A stretch of 64,000 nucleotides of DNA from Nocardia brasiliensis ATCC 700358 (GCF_000250675.2 NC_018681.1:6572001-6636000); one strand, 5' to 3'; counted from the first letter of the stretch, positions 36,122 through 48,359 are shown. Numbers and translations: made by a program. The notes: a model not told the origin generated them from the sequence alone.

Positions 36122-39100
36122 TCCGCAACCACGGCTCGATGGCGCGCGCGGCCTCGGCGGCGTGCGCGTCCAGGATGGAGAAGTGATCGGCGGCCACCTG
36201 CACGTGCGTCCCGCCGATCTGCCACTGTGGCGCGGCAGCAGCGGTGCCGGTCGCCGACAACGCCAAGACCGGAACAGTGATCTGCGCGGGGTGCCATTCG
36301 TCGAACAACCGCAGATAGTTCGCCATCGCCAGCAGATTGTCGTCACCGAGTACGACGCCGCCCGGATCGAGGCTCATGATGTGCCGCATCGCCCAGCGGA
36401 AGGTCTCCTGCCGATGCGCGGGAGAGGGGTCGAAGGTGTCGATCAGCACGAGCCCGGCCGGCGGGCGGCCCGCGCGGTCGAGGTGGTCGGTCAACGAGTG
36501 CGCGAGAACCCCGCCGATCGAATGACCGAGCAGCACGAAAGGCAGGTCGCCGCAGGCCGTCATGATGGTGTCGGCGAGGGATTCGAGTGCCGCCTGCCAG
36601 GAGTCCGGCTGCGGGCAGGCACCGCCGAACCCCGGCAGCCGCACCGCGAAAGCGCGCGGCCGAGTGGTGAACTCGGTGGTCAGACGGATGAATTGGTGCG
36701 GACCCGAGCCCGCCAGGAAGGACGGGACACAGACCACGACGGGCGTAGCTCCCTCGGACAGCAGCATGGCCGATCCCGGATGCGCGCCGCGCGTCGCCGA
36801 ATCGAAAGTGTGCCGATAGCGGGAAGCCGAGACGAGCATCTCGACTCCGCCGAGGAGATCGCCCGCCGCGTCGGCCCGGCGCAGGAGAGCCGTGAGCGTA
36901 TGACCACCCCCGGCGGGGGCCTGCGGGGGCGGCGGGGGTTCGGCGACCGGTTCCAGCCAGAACCGGCTGCGTTGAAAGGGATAGGTAGGCAAATCGATCC
37001 GGCGACCGGGCGGGATCAGGCGCGACCAGTCCACAGCAGCACCGCAGGCGTAGGCCGAAGCAACGGCACCGGCGATATCGTAGGTGCCGGTGCGGTCGAA
37101 CGGCGCCAAACCCGCCAGCACGGTCGCCCTTCTCGCACTGTCGATTTCGGCGACCTGCTCGGCAACGCCGCTCGGTCCGTCCGCTCGGGGACCGAGTTCG
37201 ACGAGGGTGCGATAACCGGCCGCCACCAATTCGGCGAGTCGTCGGCCCGGCGGCTGCACCGTGTTCGAGACAGCCTCCCGCGCAGCCTGTTCCAGCGTGG
37301 TATCGCCCGCCAGCAACCGGCCGGCCGCGGGACAGACGTTGTCGTCTATCACGGGTACCGACGCCGGCAGATACTGCTGCCACACCGCCGCGGATGCCAC
37401 CGCGAGCGCGAACAATCCCTGCCGTGCGACATCGTCCCGGTCGGCCGGTGGCGCACCTGCCGCCCCGGTCACCACCGCGAGCAGGTCTGCGCCGCCGTTG
37501 CGGAGCAGCGCATCGGCACAGGCCCGGAACCGCTCAGCGAAAACCGGTGCGGCACCGAGAAGGTCCGCTACGGCGCGAGACCACCCGGCACGGTCGGACC
37601 CGACGACGTAGGCGACCCGATGTCCCCCCTTCGTCCCGGCACCGCGGGCGATGCCATCGCTGTACGTCATCCGTTTCGGTGCGGCCTGTTCCGCGAGTAC
37701 GCGCAGGGCCGAGCGCAATTCGGCCATGCCGGTACCGACGATGGCGGCGCGGTACTCGAGATGTGCCCGGGTGGTGGCCAGACTGTGAGCGAGGTCGACG
37801 GGCCGTTGCGCGATATGGGCGTCGAGCCACGAACTCAGCTGCGCTGCCCGCGCCGTGAGCGCGCCCGCGGTCCGCGCCGACAACAACCATACGGTCGGCG
37901 ACGCGGGATCCGGCTGCGCGGCAGCGGTTTCCACTGCCTGCGTGGCGGGCGGTTCCTCCACTATGACGTGGGCGTTGGTACCACTGGCGCCGAACGCGGA
38001 GACCCCGGCGCGGCGCGGCGCATCGGCACGGTCTCGACGCCACGGCCGATGACTGCGCAGCAGCGAGACGGCCCCGTCGGCCCAATCCACCCGGCTGGAC
38101 GGCACCTCCGCGTGCAACGTCCGCGGCAGCGTGTCGTGCCGCAGGGCCATGATCATCTTGAGCAGTCCGCCCACCCCCGCCGCCGCCTGAGTGTGACCGA
38201 TGTTCGACTTCAGCGAACCGAGCCACAGCGGATGATCCGCGCGGTGATCGCGCCCGTAGGTCGCGAGCAGCGCGTTCGCTTCGATCGGGTCACCGAGCGT
38301 GGTGCCGGTGCCGTGCGCCTCCACCGCGTCGACATCGGCCGGGCCGAGATCCGCGTCGGCGAGTGCGGCGCGGATGACGCGCTCCTGGGCGGGACCGCTC
38401 GGCGCGGTCAGGCCGTTGCTGGCGCCGTCGGAATTCACCGCCGACCCGCGGAGCACGGCATGAATGTGATGGCCGTTGCGCTGCGCGTCCCCGAGCCGTT
38501 CCAACAGCAGCAGACCCATACCCTCCGACCAGCCGGTGCCATCGGCGTTGTCCGCGAAGGATTTACACCGGCCATCCGGTGCGAGTGCGCGCTGCCTGCT
38601 GAACTCGAGGATGACCGACGGGGTGGCCATCACGGTCGCACCACCCGCGACCGCGAGATCGCTCTCGCCCCGCCGCAGCGACTGCATCGCCAAATGCGTC
38701 GCCACCAATGACGAGGAACAAGCCGTATCCACCGTGAGCGCGGGCCCGTGGAAACCGAAGGTGTACGCCACTCGGCCCGACAGCACGCTGCCCATCATGC
38801 CGAGTCCCCAACGGCCGTTGAGGGCATCCGCGTGCTGGGCGGACAGCCACGTGTAGTCCTGATACATCGTGGCGGCGAACACACCGGTCCGGCTGCCGCG
38901 CAGGGCAGCGGGGTCGAGGCCCGCGTGTTCCAGCAACTCCCAGGTCCCCTCCAGCAGCAACCGCTGCTGTGGATCCAGCGCGATCGCTTCCCGTGGGCTC
39001 AACGCGAAGAACCTCGGGTCGAAATCGGCCGCACCCGAAATGAATCCGCCGGAACGGACATAAGAGGTGCCCTTGTGGTCGGGGTCCGGGTCATAGAGCC

Positions 39101-39326
39101 GGGCCAGGTCCCAGCCGCGATCGTCGGGAAAGTCGCCGATCGCGTCGCGGCCCGCCGCGACCAACTCCCACAACTGCTCCGGCGAACGAACACCACCCGG
39201 ATACCGACATGCCATGCCGACGACCGCGATCGGCTCGCGGCGCTGTGCCGCCTCCGCGCGCAACCGCACGTTTTCCTTCATCGTCGTGCGCAACGCACGC
39301 ACCAGCTGATCGGCGTCAACGGCCAT
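36108..39326 (-). CDS. Modular PKS: KS - inactive AT remnant - thioesterase, no ACP
   Basis: The 1072-residue protein begins with a short coiled-coil docking region ([20 protein letters not shown]), then a complete ketosynthase with C203 in DTACSSS, EAHGTGT and [10 protein letters not shown]. The acyltransferase region is shortened, and the GHSxG nucleophile site is replaced by DDNVC (661-665), so it cannot load an extender. No DSL-type ACP motif is visible before the C-terminal thioesterase (S936 in GHSIGG, histidine in ADHFSIL). It should condense and release a chain only with an AT and ACP supplied in trans. The ATG at 39326 lies 20 bases after the upstream PKS gene; a longer upstream frame is spurious. 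Confidence 0.9.
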   Translation of the reverse strand: MAVDADQLVRALRTTMKENVRLRAEAAQRREPIAVVGMACRYPGGVRSPEQLWELVAAGRDAIGDFPDDRGWDLARLYDPDPDHKGTSYVRSGGFISGAADFDPRFFALSPREAIALDPQQRLLLEGTWELLEHAGLDPAALRGSRTGVFAATMYQDYTWLSAQHADALNGRWGLGMMGSVLSGRVAYTFGFHGPALTVDTACSSSLVATHLAMQSLRRGESDLAVAGGATVMATPSVILEFSRQRALAPDGRCKSFADNADGTGWSEGMGLLLLERLGDAQRNGHHIHAVLRGSAVNSDGASNGLTAPSGPAQERVIRAALADADLGPADVDAVEAHGTGTTLGDPIEANALLATYGRDHRADHPLWLGSLKSNIGHTQAAAGVGGLLKMIMALRHDTLPRTLHAEVPSSRVDWADGAVSLLRSHRPWRRDRADAPRRAGVSAFGASGTNAHVIVEEPPATQAVETAAAQPDPASPTVWLLSARTAGALTARAAQLSSWLDAHIAQRPVDLAHSLATTRAHLEYRAAIVGTGMAELRSALRVLAEQAAPKRMTYSDGIARGAGTKGGHRVAYVVGSDRAGWSRAVADLLGAAPVFAERFRACADALLRNGGADLLAVVTGAAGAPPADRDDVARQGLFALAVASAAVWQQYLPASVPVIDDNVCPAAGRLLAGDTTLEQAAREAVSNTVQPPGRRLAELVAAGYRTLVELGPRADGPSGVAEQVAEIDSARRATVLAGLAPFDRTGTYDIAGAVASAYACGAAVDWSRLIPPGRRIDLPTYPFQRSRFWLEPVAEPPPPPQAPAGGGHTLTALLRRADAAGDLLGGVEMLVSASRYRHTFDSATRGAHPGSAMLLSEGATPVVVCVPSFLAGSGPHQFIRLTTEFTTRPRAFAVRLPGFGGACPQPDSWQAALESLADTIMTACGDLPFVLLGHSIGGVLAHSLTDHLDRAGRPPAGLVLIDTFDPSPAHRQETFRWAMRHIMSLDPGGVVLGDDNLLAMANYLRLFDEWHPAQITVPVLALSATGTAAAAPQWQIGGTHVQVAADHFSILDAHAAEAARAIEPWLRTIAG

Positions 39327-39346
39327 GGTGGACAACCCCTGTCGAG

Positions 39347-42300
39347 TCAGTCTTCGGACAGCGCCAGCCGGATGAGCGACTCGGCGTCCAGCACATCCAG
39401 TTCTGTCCCGGCCGACTCGTGTTCGGCCGCGAATTCCGTTGGTGTGCCTGCCGAGCCGAACATCGCCTCGTGCAAGTAGTCCGCGATCGCGGCGGGCGAG
39501 GGGTGATCGAAGATCACGGTGGTCGGTATCACCAGGCCGGTTTCGAAGCTCAGCCGGTTGCGCAGTTCCACCGCGCCCAGCGAGTCGAAGCCGAGATCGG
39601 TGAAGGCCCGTTCCGGATCGACCGCGTCGCCGGACGGATAGCGCAGGACACTGGCGACCTCCACACAGACCAGCCGCAGCAACTCCGATTCCCGTTCGCT
39701 GCCCCGCAATTGCGCCAACTGCCTGCCGAACGTCCCGGACGCCGCAGTGGCGGCGGGGGCGGGAACGAGATCCGCGAGTACCGGCGAAAGCGGGATTCCC
39801 GACGCGCGCAGCGCGACCGGATCCAGCGCCAGCGGGATGACGGACGGCTCGGCGCAAACGGCTGTCGCGTCGAACAATCTCAGTCCCGCTCGCCGCTCCA
39901 GCGGCAAGAACCCGGCGCCCGCCAGGCGCGCCCGGTCGGCCGCGGTCAGCTCGCCGGTCATCGCACTCGGCTGCGCCCACATGCCCCAGGCCATCGACAC
40001 CGCGGCGAGGCCATGTGCCCGCCGCCAGCCGGCCAGCCCGTCCAGAAAGGCGTTGGCGGCAGCGTAGTTCGCTTGACCCGGTGCACCGAGCACGCCCGCT
40101 GCCGACGAGAACAGGACGAACGCGACGAGGTCGAGCTCCGCCGTCAATTCGTGCAGATGCCAGGCCGCCGCCACCTTCGGGCGCAGCACGCGATCCAAGC
40201 GCTCGGCGGTCAACGCCTCGAGCACGCCGTCGTCGAGGACGCCGGCCGCGTGCACGATCGCGCGCAGCCGATGCCCGGCGCGGACCCGGGCGAGCAGCGA
40301 CGCGAGCTGGGCACGATCGGCGACATCGCACGCGGCCAGCTCCACCTCGGCACCCGATTCCCGCAGCCGGGCAACGAGTTCCGGCGCACCTGGGGCCTGC
40401 ACACCGCGCCGGCCGACCAGAATCAGCCGCCGCACACCGTGTTCGGCCACCAGGTGTTCGGCGACGAGGGCGCCGAGTCCGCCGGTACCGCCGGTGATCA
40501 ACACCGAGCCGTCGAGCTCCGACCAGGGCGCGCCACCGTCCGGCGCGCGCATCGGCCGCAACCGCGGCACGAGCACCTGCCCGTCCCGCACCGCCAGCTG
40601 GGGAATACCTGCGCGCAGCGCGGAGCCGAGAGTGCCGGCGTCGACCGAGGGCTCGATATCGGCGAGCAGGAACCGATCCGGATGCTCGGTCTGGGCGCTG
40701 CGGACCAATCCCCACACGGAGGCCACCCGGGGATCCAGCACATCCGCGGGCCGCGCGGATACCGCGTCACGGGTGCAGAACATCAATCGGCTTCCGGCAC
40801 ATCGACTCTCCGACAACCACTCTTGTGCCAGGCGCAATGCTCGAGCAGCGATCGTCGCGGTCGCGGCCGGCACGTCGTCCGTGTCGGCGATCGATGCCGA
40901 GACGTGCTCGGTGGGGTCGACGACGACCAGGTCCGGCACGGCGGCGCCGGACTCGATATCCGAGATCAGCGCGGGCAGGTCGGCGTACCGACGCGCACCG
41001 GCGACCTGCGCCGTGCCCACCGCCGCGACCGCCACCGGATCCGACGCCTGCGCGGTCAGGTCGATGCCGTGCCATTCACAACGGAACAACGAATCCGCCG
41101 CAGCGGTCCGCGCCGCGTCGAGCTGCGACAGCGAAACCTTGCGTGCGAGAACAGAGTCCACTGAGATGACCACGGCACCGGACTCGTCGACCGCGGTCAT
41201 CCGCACCGAATCCGGCCCCGCCGCGGTCAACCGGACCAGCAATCCGGACCCGGATCGCTGCGTCGGGTGGATCGTGACCCCCGACCAGAGGAACGGCAGC
41301 CACACCGTGCCGTCCTCGTCAGGACGTTCCAGTAACGCGGCGTGCAAAGCGGCGTCGAGAGTTCCCGGGTGCACGAGGAATTCGCCGGCGTCCACTCCGG
41401 TAGGCGCGGGGTCGATCCTGGCGTAGAGGCTGTCCCCGTGCCGCCATGCCGCGCGCAGGCGCTGGAATTCCGGCCCGTATCCGAGGCCATGCCGGGCGAG
41501 TTCCGGATACAGCCCATCGATGTCCAGTGCGACGGCACCCGGCGGTGGCGCGGCCGACAGTGGTTGCGCGACAGTGCCATCGGCACTCAGGGTGGCCGTG
41601 GCATGCCGGGTCCATCCCGCACCCAGGTCGGCATGCAGCGTGAACGACTGTCTGCCGGCACCGAGCGGCTCGAGCCGGGCTTGCACCGCTACCGCCCGAT
41701 CAGGCGGCACCACGAGCGGCGCGTACAAGGTCAGCTCGGTCAGCGCCGGTGTGCCCGAACGGCGACCGAGATGCGTCGCGATCTCGACGATCGCGGCGCC
41801 GGCGACCACGATGGCGCCGAAGACCGTGTGATCACGCAGCCAGGGCTGGGTGCTCGCCGACCAGCTGCCGACGAACAGCGAGCCGCTCCCCTCGGCCAGC
41901 TCCAGCGTCGCGGCGAACAGCGGATGCCGATCGGGGACGAGGCCGCAGTCATCGCCCACCGGCGCCGCCGGTGCCCGCTCGACCCAGTAACGCTGCCGTT
42001 CGAACGGATAGGTGGGCAGTTCGAGCCGCCGTGCGCTCGCCGGTGGGCCTGCGGACCAGGTCACCGGCGCGCCGCCGACGTAGGCCGTGGCCAACGCCGT
42101 GAGCAGGGTGCGGCCCTCGGACCGGCGCGGTCGCATCGTCGGGACCACCACCGCGTCCTGCTCGGAGTGGGCGAGATGTCCTTTGGCGAGCACCGAGAGC
42201 TGGCCGCCGGGACCGGCTTCCAGGAAGGTGTCGACCCCCGCGGCGGTGAGCCAGGCGAGCCCGGCACCGAATCGCACGGTATCCCGGACATGCCGCACCC

Positions 42301-44992
42301 AGTACTCGGCGGTGCCGAAATCGTCGGCGGGCGCGCCGGTCAGGTTCGAGACGACAGGTATCCGTGGCCTGCCGACGGTGATCCGCTCGGCGATGTCGGC
42401 GAACTCGGCCAGCATCGGGGCCATGAGCGGCGAGTGGAAGGCGTGACTGACGGTGAGGCGTTTGATCCGCCGCCCGGCCGCCGACCACCGCTCGGCGATC
42501 GCGGCGGTCTCTTCGTGCGGGCCGGAAAGCACCACCGCCGCAGGCCCGTTCACCGCCGCGACGGCCACGTCGGTCCCCGAAGTGCGCAGATCGGCGCGGA
42601 TCTCGGCCTCCGTGGCCTCCACGGCGATCATCGCCCCGCCCGCGGGCAGCGCCTGCATGAGCCGGGCGCGCGATGCCACCAGCAGGCAGGCGTCCGGCAG
42701 GTCCAGCACGCCGCTCACGTGTGCGGCCGCGAACTCACCGACGGAATGCCCGATCAGGTAAGCCGGTCGCACGCCGAAGGATTCGAGGAGCCGGTACAGG
42801 GCGACCTCGACAGCGAACAGCGCCGCCTGGGTGTAACCGGTCTGGTCGAGCAGGCCCGGTTCATCCGTGCCCGCGATGATCCGGTCGAGCGGCCGATCCA
42901 GGTGCCGATCGAGTTCGGCGTGCACGTCGCGATACGCCGTCGCGAAAACCGGGTACAGCGCAGCCAATTCGGTGCCCATGCCGAGGTACTGGGCGCCCTG
43001 CCCGGGAAACATCACCGCCAGGGTGGATCTGCGATCGAGCCGGATACGTCCCGTGAGCACCGCACCGCTCGCCGCCCCGGTGGCCAAGGAGCCCAGGGCG
43101 CTGCGCAATTCGGCGCTATCGGTCCCGATGAGGGCCGCGCGGTGCTCCAGATGTGCTCGGGTCTCGGCGAGCGCGCTCGCGAGTTCGGCAGGGTCCTGAC
43201 CCGGATGCGCGTCGAGCCAGGCACCCAGCCGATCAGCCTGCAGCGCGAGCGCCCGTGGGGTGCGCGCGGAGAGTACCCACACCGCAGGCGTCTCGGACAC
43301 GGGTTGCGGCGGGACGGAAACCGATTGCGCCGGTGGCTCTTCGACGATGACATGCGCGTTCGTGCCGCTGATGCCGAAGGCCGACACCGCGGCGCGGCGA
43401 CGCCTGCCGGACTGGTCCGATGGCCACGGCACGGCGTCGGTCAGCAGCGAGACCGCGCCGCTTGCCCAGTCCACTTTCCCAGAGGGCGCATCGACGTGCA
43501 GAGTGCGCGGAAGTGTGTTGTGCCGCAACGCCATGACGGTCTTGATCAGCCCGCCGACGCCCGCGGCGGCCGAGGTGTGACCGATATTGGACTTGAGGGA
43601 GCCGAGCCACAGCGGGCGGTCCGTCGATCGCGATCGACCGTAGGTGGCGAGCAATGCGTTCACCTCGATCGGGTCGCCGAGGACGGTGCCGGTGCCGTGC
43701 CCTTCGACGGCGTCGACGTCGGCGGGAGCGAGTCCGCCGTCGGCCAGCGCGGCACGGATCACTCGTTCTTGCGACGGGCCGTTGGGCGCGGTCAGGCCGT
43801 TGCTCGCGCCGTCGGAATTCACCGCCGAGCCGCGCAGGATCGCATGCACGTGATGGCCGTTGCGTCGTGCGTCGCCGAGCCGTTCCAACAGCACCAGACC
43901 CATGCCCTCGGAGAATCCGGTGCCGTCTGCCCCCTCGGCGAAGGATTTGCACCGGCCGTCCGGCGCGAGCGCGCGCTGCCTGCTGAACTCCACATGCACT
44001 GCGGGAGTGGACATCACCGTGACCCCGCCGACGACGGCGAGGGTGCTCTCGCCACGACGCAGCGACTGCGCGGCCAGATGCACCGCCACCAGCGAGGACG
44101 AGCAGGCGGTATCGATGCTCAGGGCAGGCCCGAGGAACCCGAACGCATAGGCCACCCGGCCCGACGCGAGGCTGTCCATCATCCCGAGGCCCCATCTGCC
44201 TTCGAGGCCGGCCGCCGGTTCCCGAGTCAAATAGCAGTAGTCGCCGCTGCAGACCCCGAGGAACACGCCCGTCGCGCTACCGCGCAGGCTCGTCGGATCG
44301 ATGCCCGCATGCTCGAAGAGTTCCCAGGCGCCCTCGAGCGGCAGCCGGTGCTGCGGATCCATCGCCACCGCGTCGTGCGGGCTGATCCCGAAGAATTGCG
44401 GATCGAATTCCGCTGCTCCGGAGAGGAACCCGCCGTGTCTGGTGTAGCTGGTGCCGAGATTGGCCGGATCCGGGTGGTACAGCCGCGACAGATCCCAGCC
44501 GCGGTCGTCCGGGAAATCGCCGATGGCATCGCGCCCCTCGGCGACGAGCGCCCACAACTGCTCCGGCGAGGACACTCCACCCGGATAGCGGCAGGCCATG
44601 CCGACCACCGCGATATCCTCGTCAGAGTTGCCCGTTTGTTCCGGAAGCCGTTCTGCCACAACCGCTTCAGAGAGTCCTGCCACGCTCGGCGCTATCCGGT
44701 CGAGCAGGTATTCGGCCACCGCCGCAGGATTCGGCCGGTCGAACAGCATCGTGAGCGGCAGCTCCAGGCCAACCGCTCTGGACAGCTGTTCGGTCAAGGC
44801 CAGACCGGCCAGCGAGTTGTATCCGTAGTCCAGGTAGGCCCGGTCCGGCACCACCTCGTTCGGCGCGCAGCCGAGCAGTGCCGCGGTCTCGGTGAGCACC
44901 AGATCGAGGCAGAGCCCGTATCGCTGATCGGGCTCGGAGCGCGAAACACGGTGCGCGAAAGCCGAACCCGAGTCGTCCGTCGTGTCGGTCAT
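39347..44992 (-). CDS. Modular PKS: ACP-KS-AT-DH-KR-ACP
   Basis: The 1881-residue synthase has an N-terminal ACP (S60 in YNSLAG) that could accept the starter. The KS follows (C297 in DTACSSS), then an AT (S750 in GHSVGE; HAFHSP at 850 predicts malonyl-CoA). The DH has H1055 ([12 protein letters not shown], where the usual proline of HxxxGxxxxP is alanine) and D1213/H1217 (LDAALH). The KR has TGGTGGLG near 1495, Y1643 in YAAANAF and an LDD motif typical of B-type reductases. The C-terminal ACP has S1804. One extension with reduction and probable dehydration is expected. It is followed by the KS-TE gene, presumably its partner. Confidence 0.95.
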   Translation of the reverse strand: MTDTTDDSGSAFAHRVSRSEPDQRYGLCLDLVLTETAALLGCAPNEVVPDRAYLDYGYNSLAGLALTEQLSRAVGLELPLTMLFDRPNPAAVAEYLLDRIAPSVAGLSEAVVAERLPEQTGNSDEDIAVVGMACRYPGGVSSPEQLWALVAEGRDAIGDFPDDRGWDLSRLYHPDPANLGTSYTRHGGFLSGAAEFDPQFFGISPHDAVAMDPQHRLPLEGAWELFEHAGIDPTSLRGSATGVFLGVCSGDYCYLTREPAAGLEGRWGLGMMDSLASGRVAYAFGFLGPALSIDTACSSSLVAVHLAAQSLRRGESTLAVVGGVTVMSTPAVHVEFSRQRALAPDGRCKSFAEGADGTGFSEGMGLVLLERLGDARRNGHHVHAILRGSAVNSDGASNGLTAPNGPSQERVIRAALADGGLAPADVDAVEGHGTGTVLGDPIEVNALLATYGRSRSTDRPLWLGSLKSNIGHTSAAAGVGGLIKTVMALRHNTLPRTLHVDAPSGKVDWASGAVSLLTDAVPWPSDQSGRRRRAAVSAFGISGTNAHVIVEEPPAQSVSVPPQPVSETPAVWVLSARTPRALALQADRLGAWLDAHPGQDPAELASALAETRAHLEHRAALIGTDSAELRSALGSLATGAASGAVLTGRIRLDRRSTLAVMFPGQGAQYLGMGTELAALYPVFATAYRDVHAELDRHLDRPLDRIIAGTDEPGLLDQTGYTQAALFAVEVALYRLLESFGVRPAYLIGHSVGEFAAAHVSGVLDLPDACLLVASRARLMQALPAGGAMIAVEATEAEIRADLRTSGTDVAVAAVNGPAAVVLSGPHEETAAIAERWSAAGRRIKRLTVSHAFHSPLMAPMLAEFADIAERITVGRPRIPVVSNLTGAPADDFGTAEYWVRHVRDTVRFGAGLAWLTAAGVDTFLEAGPGGQLSVLAKGHLAHSEQDAVVVPTMRPRRSEGRTLLTALATAYVGGAPVTWSAGPPASARRLELPTYPFERQRYWVERAPAAPVGDDCGLVPDRHPLFAATLELAEGSGSLFVGSWSASTQPWLRDHTVFGAIVVAGAAIVEIATHLGRRSGTPALTELTLYAPLVVPPDRAVAVQARLEPLGAGRQSFTLHADLGAGWTRHATATLSADGTVAQPLSAAPPPGAVALDIDGLYPELARHGLGYGPEFQRLRAAWRHGDSLYARIDPAPTGVDAGEFLVHPGTLDAALHAALLERPDEDGTVWLPFLWSGVTIHPTQRSGSGLLVRLTAAGPDSVRMTAVDESGAVVISVDSVLARKVSLSQLDAARTAAADSLFRCEWHGIDLTAQASDPVAVAAVGTAQVAGARRYADLPALISDIESGAAVPDLVVVDPTEHVSASIADTDDVPAATATIAARALRLAQEWLSESRCAGSRLMFCTRDAVSARPADVLDPRVASVWGLVRSAQTEHPDRFLLADIEPSVDAGTLGSALRAGIPQLAVRDGQVLVPRLRPMRAPDGGAPWSELDGSVLITGGTGGLGALVAEHLVAEHGVRRLILVGRRGVQAPGAPELVARLRESGAEVELAACDVADRAQLASLLARVRAGHRLRAIVHAAGVLDDGVLEALTAERLDRVLRPKVAAAWHLHELTAELDLVAFVLFSSAAGVLGAPGQANYAAANAFLDGLAGWRRAHGLAAVSMAWGMWAQPSAMTGELTAADRARLAGAGFLPLERRAGLRLFDATAVCAEPSVIPLALDPVALRASGIPLSPVLADLVPAPAATAASGTFGRQLAQLRGSERESELLRLVCVEVASVLRYPSGDAVDPERAFTDLGFDSLGAVELRNRLSFETGLVIPTTVIFDHPSPAAIADYLHEAMFGSAGTPTEFAAEHESAGTELDVLDAESLIRLALSED

Positions 44993-45028
44993 GCGGATCT
45001 TCTTTCGGTGACGTCTGGTTGCCCGGAT

Positions 45029-46411
45029 TCAGACGAACTGGCCACGAATGAGCTTCGGATGGCGGTCCTGTGCGGCGAGCACCGCGGACACGGCCTTGGC
45101 GCCGAGGAACGACAGCGGTTCCGGCGGAAACAACTTCTCTTTGCCGCGTACGAAAAGCAGATTGCTGTACGAGGTGTCACGGTCGAGGATGAGGTCGCGC
45201 AACGCTTTGCCCGCGGTGTGGGTGAGCGCGATGCCGTTGCCACAGTAGCCGTGCGCGTAGAACCGGCCGTCGCCGAAAGCGCCGACGTGCGGTACGACCT
45301 CCCGGGTGATCGCCACGCAGCCGCCGTAGGTGTGACTGAACGGAATGTCGCGCCACATCGGGAAATACCGTGCGAGCACCGCCCGCAGCGCCGCGGTCGC
45401 CCGCGGGCTGTCGATGTGGCGAGCTTCGTCCATATCGCGCCGGAAATGGTAGTCGGCGCGGCCCCCACCGAACAGCAACCGGTTCTGCGCCGTGAGCCTG
45501 CCGAACACGATGAAATTGCCCGCCTCGACGAACCCTTCGCGGTCCGGCCAGCGCACCTGCCGCAACTGTGCGTCGGTCAGCGGCTGCGTCACCGCCGCAT
45601 AGCTCCACACCGGCACCACTCTGCGCCGGAACTCGGCGAACTGATGCTGATAGGCGTTGGTGGCGTACAACACCCGGCTCGCCGCCACCCGCCCCTGCGC
45701 GGTGGTCACGTGAAATCCCCCCGGCGTGGCCGCCACCCGCAGTGCCCGGGTCCGTTCGTGCACCTGGACCCCGGCCGCGGTGACGACTCGGCACAGGCCA
45801 CGCGCGAGCCGGTGCGGATTGATCAGCGCCCCACCGACTTTGAAGGCGGCCCGGATGGCCGGGGAATCGATCTTCGCGCGCGCCGCATCGCGGTCGAGCA
45901 GGTCGAGCCCGGATTTCGCGCCGAGCAGCGCGGCCAGTTCGATATCGCGTTCCAGCAGGCGGATCTGGTCGTCGTCGGCCGCGACCTGGTAGTAACCCGC
46001 GGGCTCCAGTTCGGCGTCCACCCCGTATCGGGTGCAGAAGCGGCCCAGCTCGAGCATCGATTTACCCACCGCGGCATAGGCCAGTTTCGAGCGTTCCGCG
46101 CCGAACCGATGGATCAGCGCGCCGAGGCTGTGCCCGATGGTCGGCGTGACGAAGCCATCGTTGTGTCCCGACGCGCCCGCGCCCGCGTAGTCGGCTTCGA
46201 GGATGTGGATGGAGATGCCGGGATCGGCTTGTTTGAGAAAGTGCGCGGTCCACAATCCGGTGTATCCGCCGCCGATGATGCACACATCGCAGGAGACGTC
46301 GCCCCGCAGCGGCGGACCTGGAACAACCGGTTCTGTTTCACGCCAATATATTTCGTGTTTCACCGGGGCCGAGCCGGATAGTGCGGCCGGGGCCGGGGCG
46401 ATGTCGGTCAT
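45029..46411 (-). CDS. DAO-family FAD-dependent oxidoreductase
   Basis: The 460-residue flavoprotein has the dinucleotide-binding motif CDVCIIGGGYTGLWTAHFL near residue 40, the DAO-family segment GASGHNDGFV and a C-terminal FAD contact region FYAHGYCGNGIALTHTAG. It is closest in pattern to amine oxidoreductases such as gamma-glutamylputrescine oxidase and glycine oxidase. Within a polyketide cluster it might oxidise an amino group of a precursor or product; that is a guess. The ATG at 46411 follows GAGAGG at five bases. It lies between the KAS III-like and first PKS genes with gaps of 55 and 36 bases. Confidence 0.82.
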   Translation of the reverse strand: MTDIAPAPAALSGSAPVKHEIYWRETEPVVPGPPLRGDVSCDVCIIGGGYTGLWTAHFLKQADPGISIHILEADYAGAGASGHNDGFVTPTIGHSLGALIHRFGAERSKLAYAAVGKSMLELGRFCTRYGVDAELEPAGYYQVAADDDQIRLLERDIELAALLGAKSGLDLLDRDAARAKIDSPAIRAAFKVGGALINPHRLARGLCRVVTAAGVQVHERTRALRVAATPGGFHVTTAQGRVAASRVLYATNAYQHQFAEFRRRVVPVWSYAAVTQPLTDAQLRQVRWPDREGFVEAGNFIVFGRLTAQNRLLFGGGRADYHFRRDMDEARHIDSPRATAALRAVLARYFPMWRDIPFSHTYGGCVAITREVVPHVGAFGDGRFYAHGYCGNGIALTHTAGKALRDLILDRDTSYSNLLFVRGKEKLFPPEPLSFLGAKAVSAVLAAQDRHPKLIRGQFV

Positions 46412-46466
46412 CGGAACCTCTCGCGGTCGGGGCAAGACGTGTCCTGCACGGCAGGCGGTTTCGGGG

Positions 46467-47465
46467 TCATCCGTGCCATCGGGCCGCCACCGCGGACGCC
46501 ATGTCCCCGGCGTGCGCGAAACCGGCGAAGACGACGAGATCGCCGTCGGCGACCGCGCCGGCCCGCAGGGCACGTTCGAACGTCACCGGCACACCGGCGG
46601 TGTACAGGTTCCCGAATTCGTCATAGGAGTCGAAGTGGCGCTCCGCAGGCACGCCGAGCGCTTGCCGCCAGGTCTGCAAAAAGAGTTTGTTCGGTTGGTT
46701 GGTCACCAGCACGTCGATGTCCTCGGTCGAGACACCCAGCTGCTTACAGACATCGGTGACGGCTTCCGGCACCAACGTGTTGCCGCGCTGGATGATGTCG
46801 CCGAGCTTCTCGTGCGGGAAGCTCACCATCAGCTCCTCGGTACCCGGCTCCCAATACTTCCGCCCGCCCGACAGGCCGAGGTCGGTGGCGTACTCGGGCG
46901 AATGGATCACGCTGGTGCCCAACAGCGGCGCGGCGCCGTGCGCGCTGACATAGGTGACCCCGCAGCCGTCGCCTGCCACCGCCGCGAACGGGCTCTTGCG
47001 CACGCCCGGCTGCGAAAAGAACTGTCCCGCACCGTTCTGCACGTTGCACAGCAGGGCGGTGCGGGCCACGCCGCTCGTGATCATCGCGTCCGCGAGCCGC
47101 ATCATGTAGCCGAACGACGCACAGCCGCCGTTGTGCAGATCGATGACCCAGCGCGGTGTGCACCCGAGCAGTGCGGCCGCTTCCGCGCCGGATCCGGTGA
47201 TCGGATGGTCCGGCAGCATCACATTCGTGAGGAGAATATCGATATTGCCGGACGGTTCGAGCCCGAGGCGCTCGAACATCGGCCGTGCCGCGGCGACGAT
47301 CATCTCCGCGGCACGCTCGTCGCCGACGTGGTGCCGGGTGGCCGGCGCCTTGAACATGGGGTTGTTCGCCAGCGGTGCGGCCAGCTCCTCCTCGGTGAAG
47401 AAGAACGTCGCGGGAACCGGCGGCCCGGGCAGGTAGCTGCCGAAATCAACAATTCCAGTAGGCAT
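46467..47465 (-). CDS. KAS III (FabH)-like enzyme with altered active site
   Basis: The 332-residue thiolase-fold protein has the KAS III nucleophile C115 in NGGCASFG. The histidine of the usual HQAN motif is replaced by asparagine (N256 in TNQPN), and the GNTSAAS segment reads GNLYTAG. A decarboxylating condensation needs that histidine, so acyl transfer rather than elongation is plausible, as known for some pathway KAS III homologues of the CerJ type. The ATG at 47465 follows AAGGA; a TTG three codons upstream is an alternative. It may prime the first PKS from the ACP-bound starter. Confidence 0.85.
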   Translation of the reverse strand: MPTGIVDFGSYLPGPPVPATFFFTEEELAAPLANNPMFKAPATRHHVGDERAAEMIVAAARPMFERLGLEPSGNIDILLTNVMLPDHPITGSGAEAAALLGCTPRWVIDLHNGGCASFGYMMRLADAMITSGVARTALLCNVQNGAGQFFSQPGVRKSPFAAVAGDGCGVTYVSAHGAAPLLGTSVIHSPEYATDLGLSGGRKYWEPGTEELMVSFPHEKLGDIIQRGNTLVPEAVTDVCKQLGVSTEDIDVLVTNQPNKLFLQTWRQALGVPAERHFDSYDEFGNLYTAGVPVTFERALRAGAVADGDLVVFAGFAHAGDMASAVAARWHG

Positions 47466-47485
47466 GTGTCGCAATCCTTCTCGAG

Positions 47486-48358
47486 CTACCAGCGTTCGAA
47501 GACGATTCGGGCCAGTCCGGCATGCTTGCGCCGGAAGACCTCGATGGATACCCGCAGATAGCGTTCGTATCGTTCGGTGGTCGCCGGGCCGACCAATTCG
47601 ACGGCCCGGGCACGGTCGGCCAGTAGCCGGTCCAGCCAGACCTGGCAGGTACGGGCGTAGTCGGCGGCGTCATTGCGCACCGAGACCACCTCCAGCAAAC
47701 CCTCGCTCGCTGCGCACACCTCCGCGAGCCAGGGCACCTCCGATTCCGGGAAGATCCAGCGGTTGACCCTGATCATCTCCCGCTGGATCGCCCAGTCGGC
47801 AGCCGAATCATGGCCGCGCACAATGGTTTGCAACCCGAGCCTGCCGCCCGGCACCAGCCATTCACGGCAGCTGGTGAAGAACTGCCGGTAGGCCGCGATC
47901 TTGCGCTCCCGGCTCATGCCCAGATTCGCGAAATGCTCCATCGCGCCGATGGAGACGATGGCGTCGTAGGGCTGCGCAGGCCGGTGGTCGGTCCAATTCT
48001 CCAGCCGGAGATCACACCTCTCGTCCGCCCACGCCGTCGTGGCGGCCAACTGGGCCGCGCTCAAGGTCAGACCGGTGACGTGCCCGACCCCGTGGGTGTC
48101 GAGCAGCCGCCGCACCATGGCACCCCAGCCGAACCCGACGTCGAGGACGCGTCCGGTGCCGGCGGCGCGGGTCCGGGTGGCGAGATAGTCGTGCTTGCGT
48201 TGCTGAGCGCGTTCGAGCGTGTCGTCCCCCTCGGCCCAGAGGGCACACGAATAGGTCATGCTCGGGTCGAGCCACAGCCGGTAGAAGTCGTTGCCCGCGT
48301 CGTAGTGATGCTGGATCGCGGTCGGTGACGCGCCGAGATAGTCGGTGTCCGTGGCCAT
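47486..48358 (-). CDS. Cyclopropane-fatty-acid-synthase-type methyltransferase
   Basis: The 290-residue enzyme has the CMAS-family opening HHYDAGNDFYRLWLDPSMTY, the SAM loop VLDVGFGWGAM and SIGAMEHF, where the family has an active-site glutamate. CMAS enzymes methylate or cyclopropanate double bonds of ACP- or lipid-bound acyl chains. It is shorter at the N-terminus than PKS-embedded methyltransferases. The ATG at 48358 follows GGGAGGGATGAA, one base after the SDR stop. A target double bond could be introduced by the desaturase or by PKS dehydration. Confidence 0.88.
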   Translation of the reverse strand: MATDTDYLGASPTAIQHHYDAGNDFYRLWLDPSMTYSCALWAEGDDTLERAQQRKHDYLATRTRAAGTGRVLDVGFGWGAMVRRLLDTHGVGHVTGLTLSAAQLAATTAWADERCDLRLENWTDHRPAQPYDAIVSIGAMEHFANLGMSRERKIAAYRQFFTSCREWLVPGGRLGLQTIVRGHDSAADWAIQREMIRVNRWIFPESEVPWLAEVCAASEGLLEVVSVRNDAADYARTCQVWLDRLLADRARAVELVGPATTERYERYLRVSIEVFRRKHAGLARIVFERW

Positions 48359-48359
48359 T

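Noticed and set aside
39327..40715. N-terminal extension of the KS-TE polyketide synthase
   Set aside because: The extension overlaps the C-terminal domains of the first PKS in another frame and lacks protein-like features; the docking coiled coil begins at the ATG at 39326.
41342..46381. A 1679-codon open frame on the plus strand opposite the PKS and oxidoreductase genes
   Set aside because: It is antisense to clearly recognisable PKS and DAO domains and its Arg/Gly/Gln/His-rich composition is typical of high-GC shadow frames.
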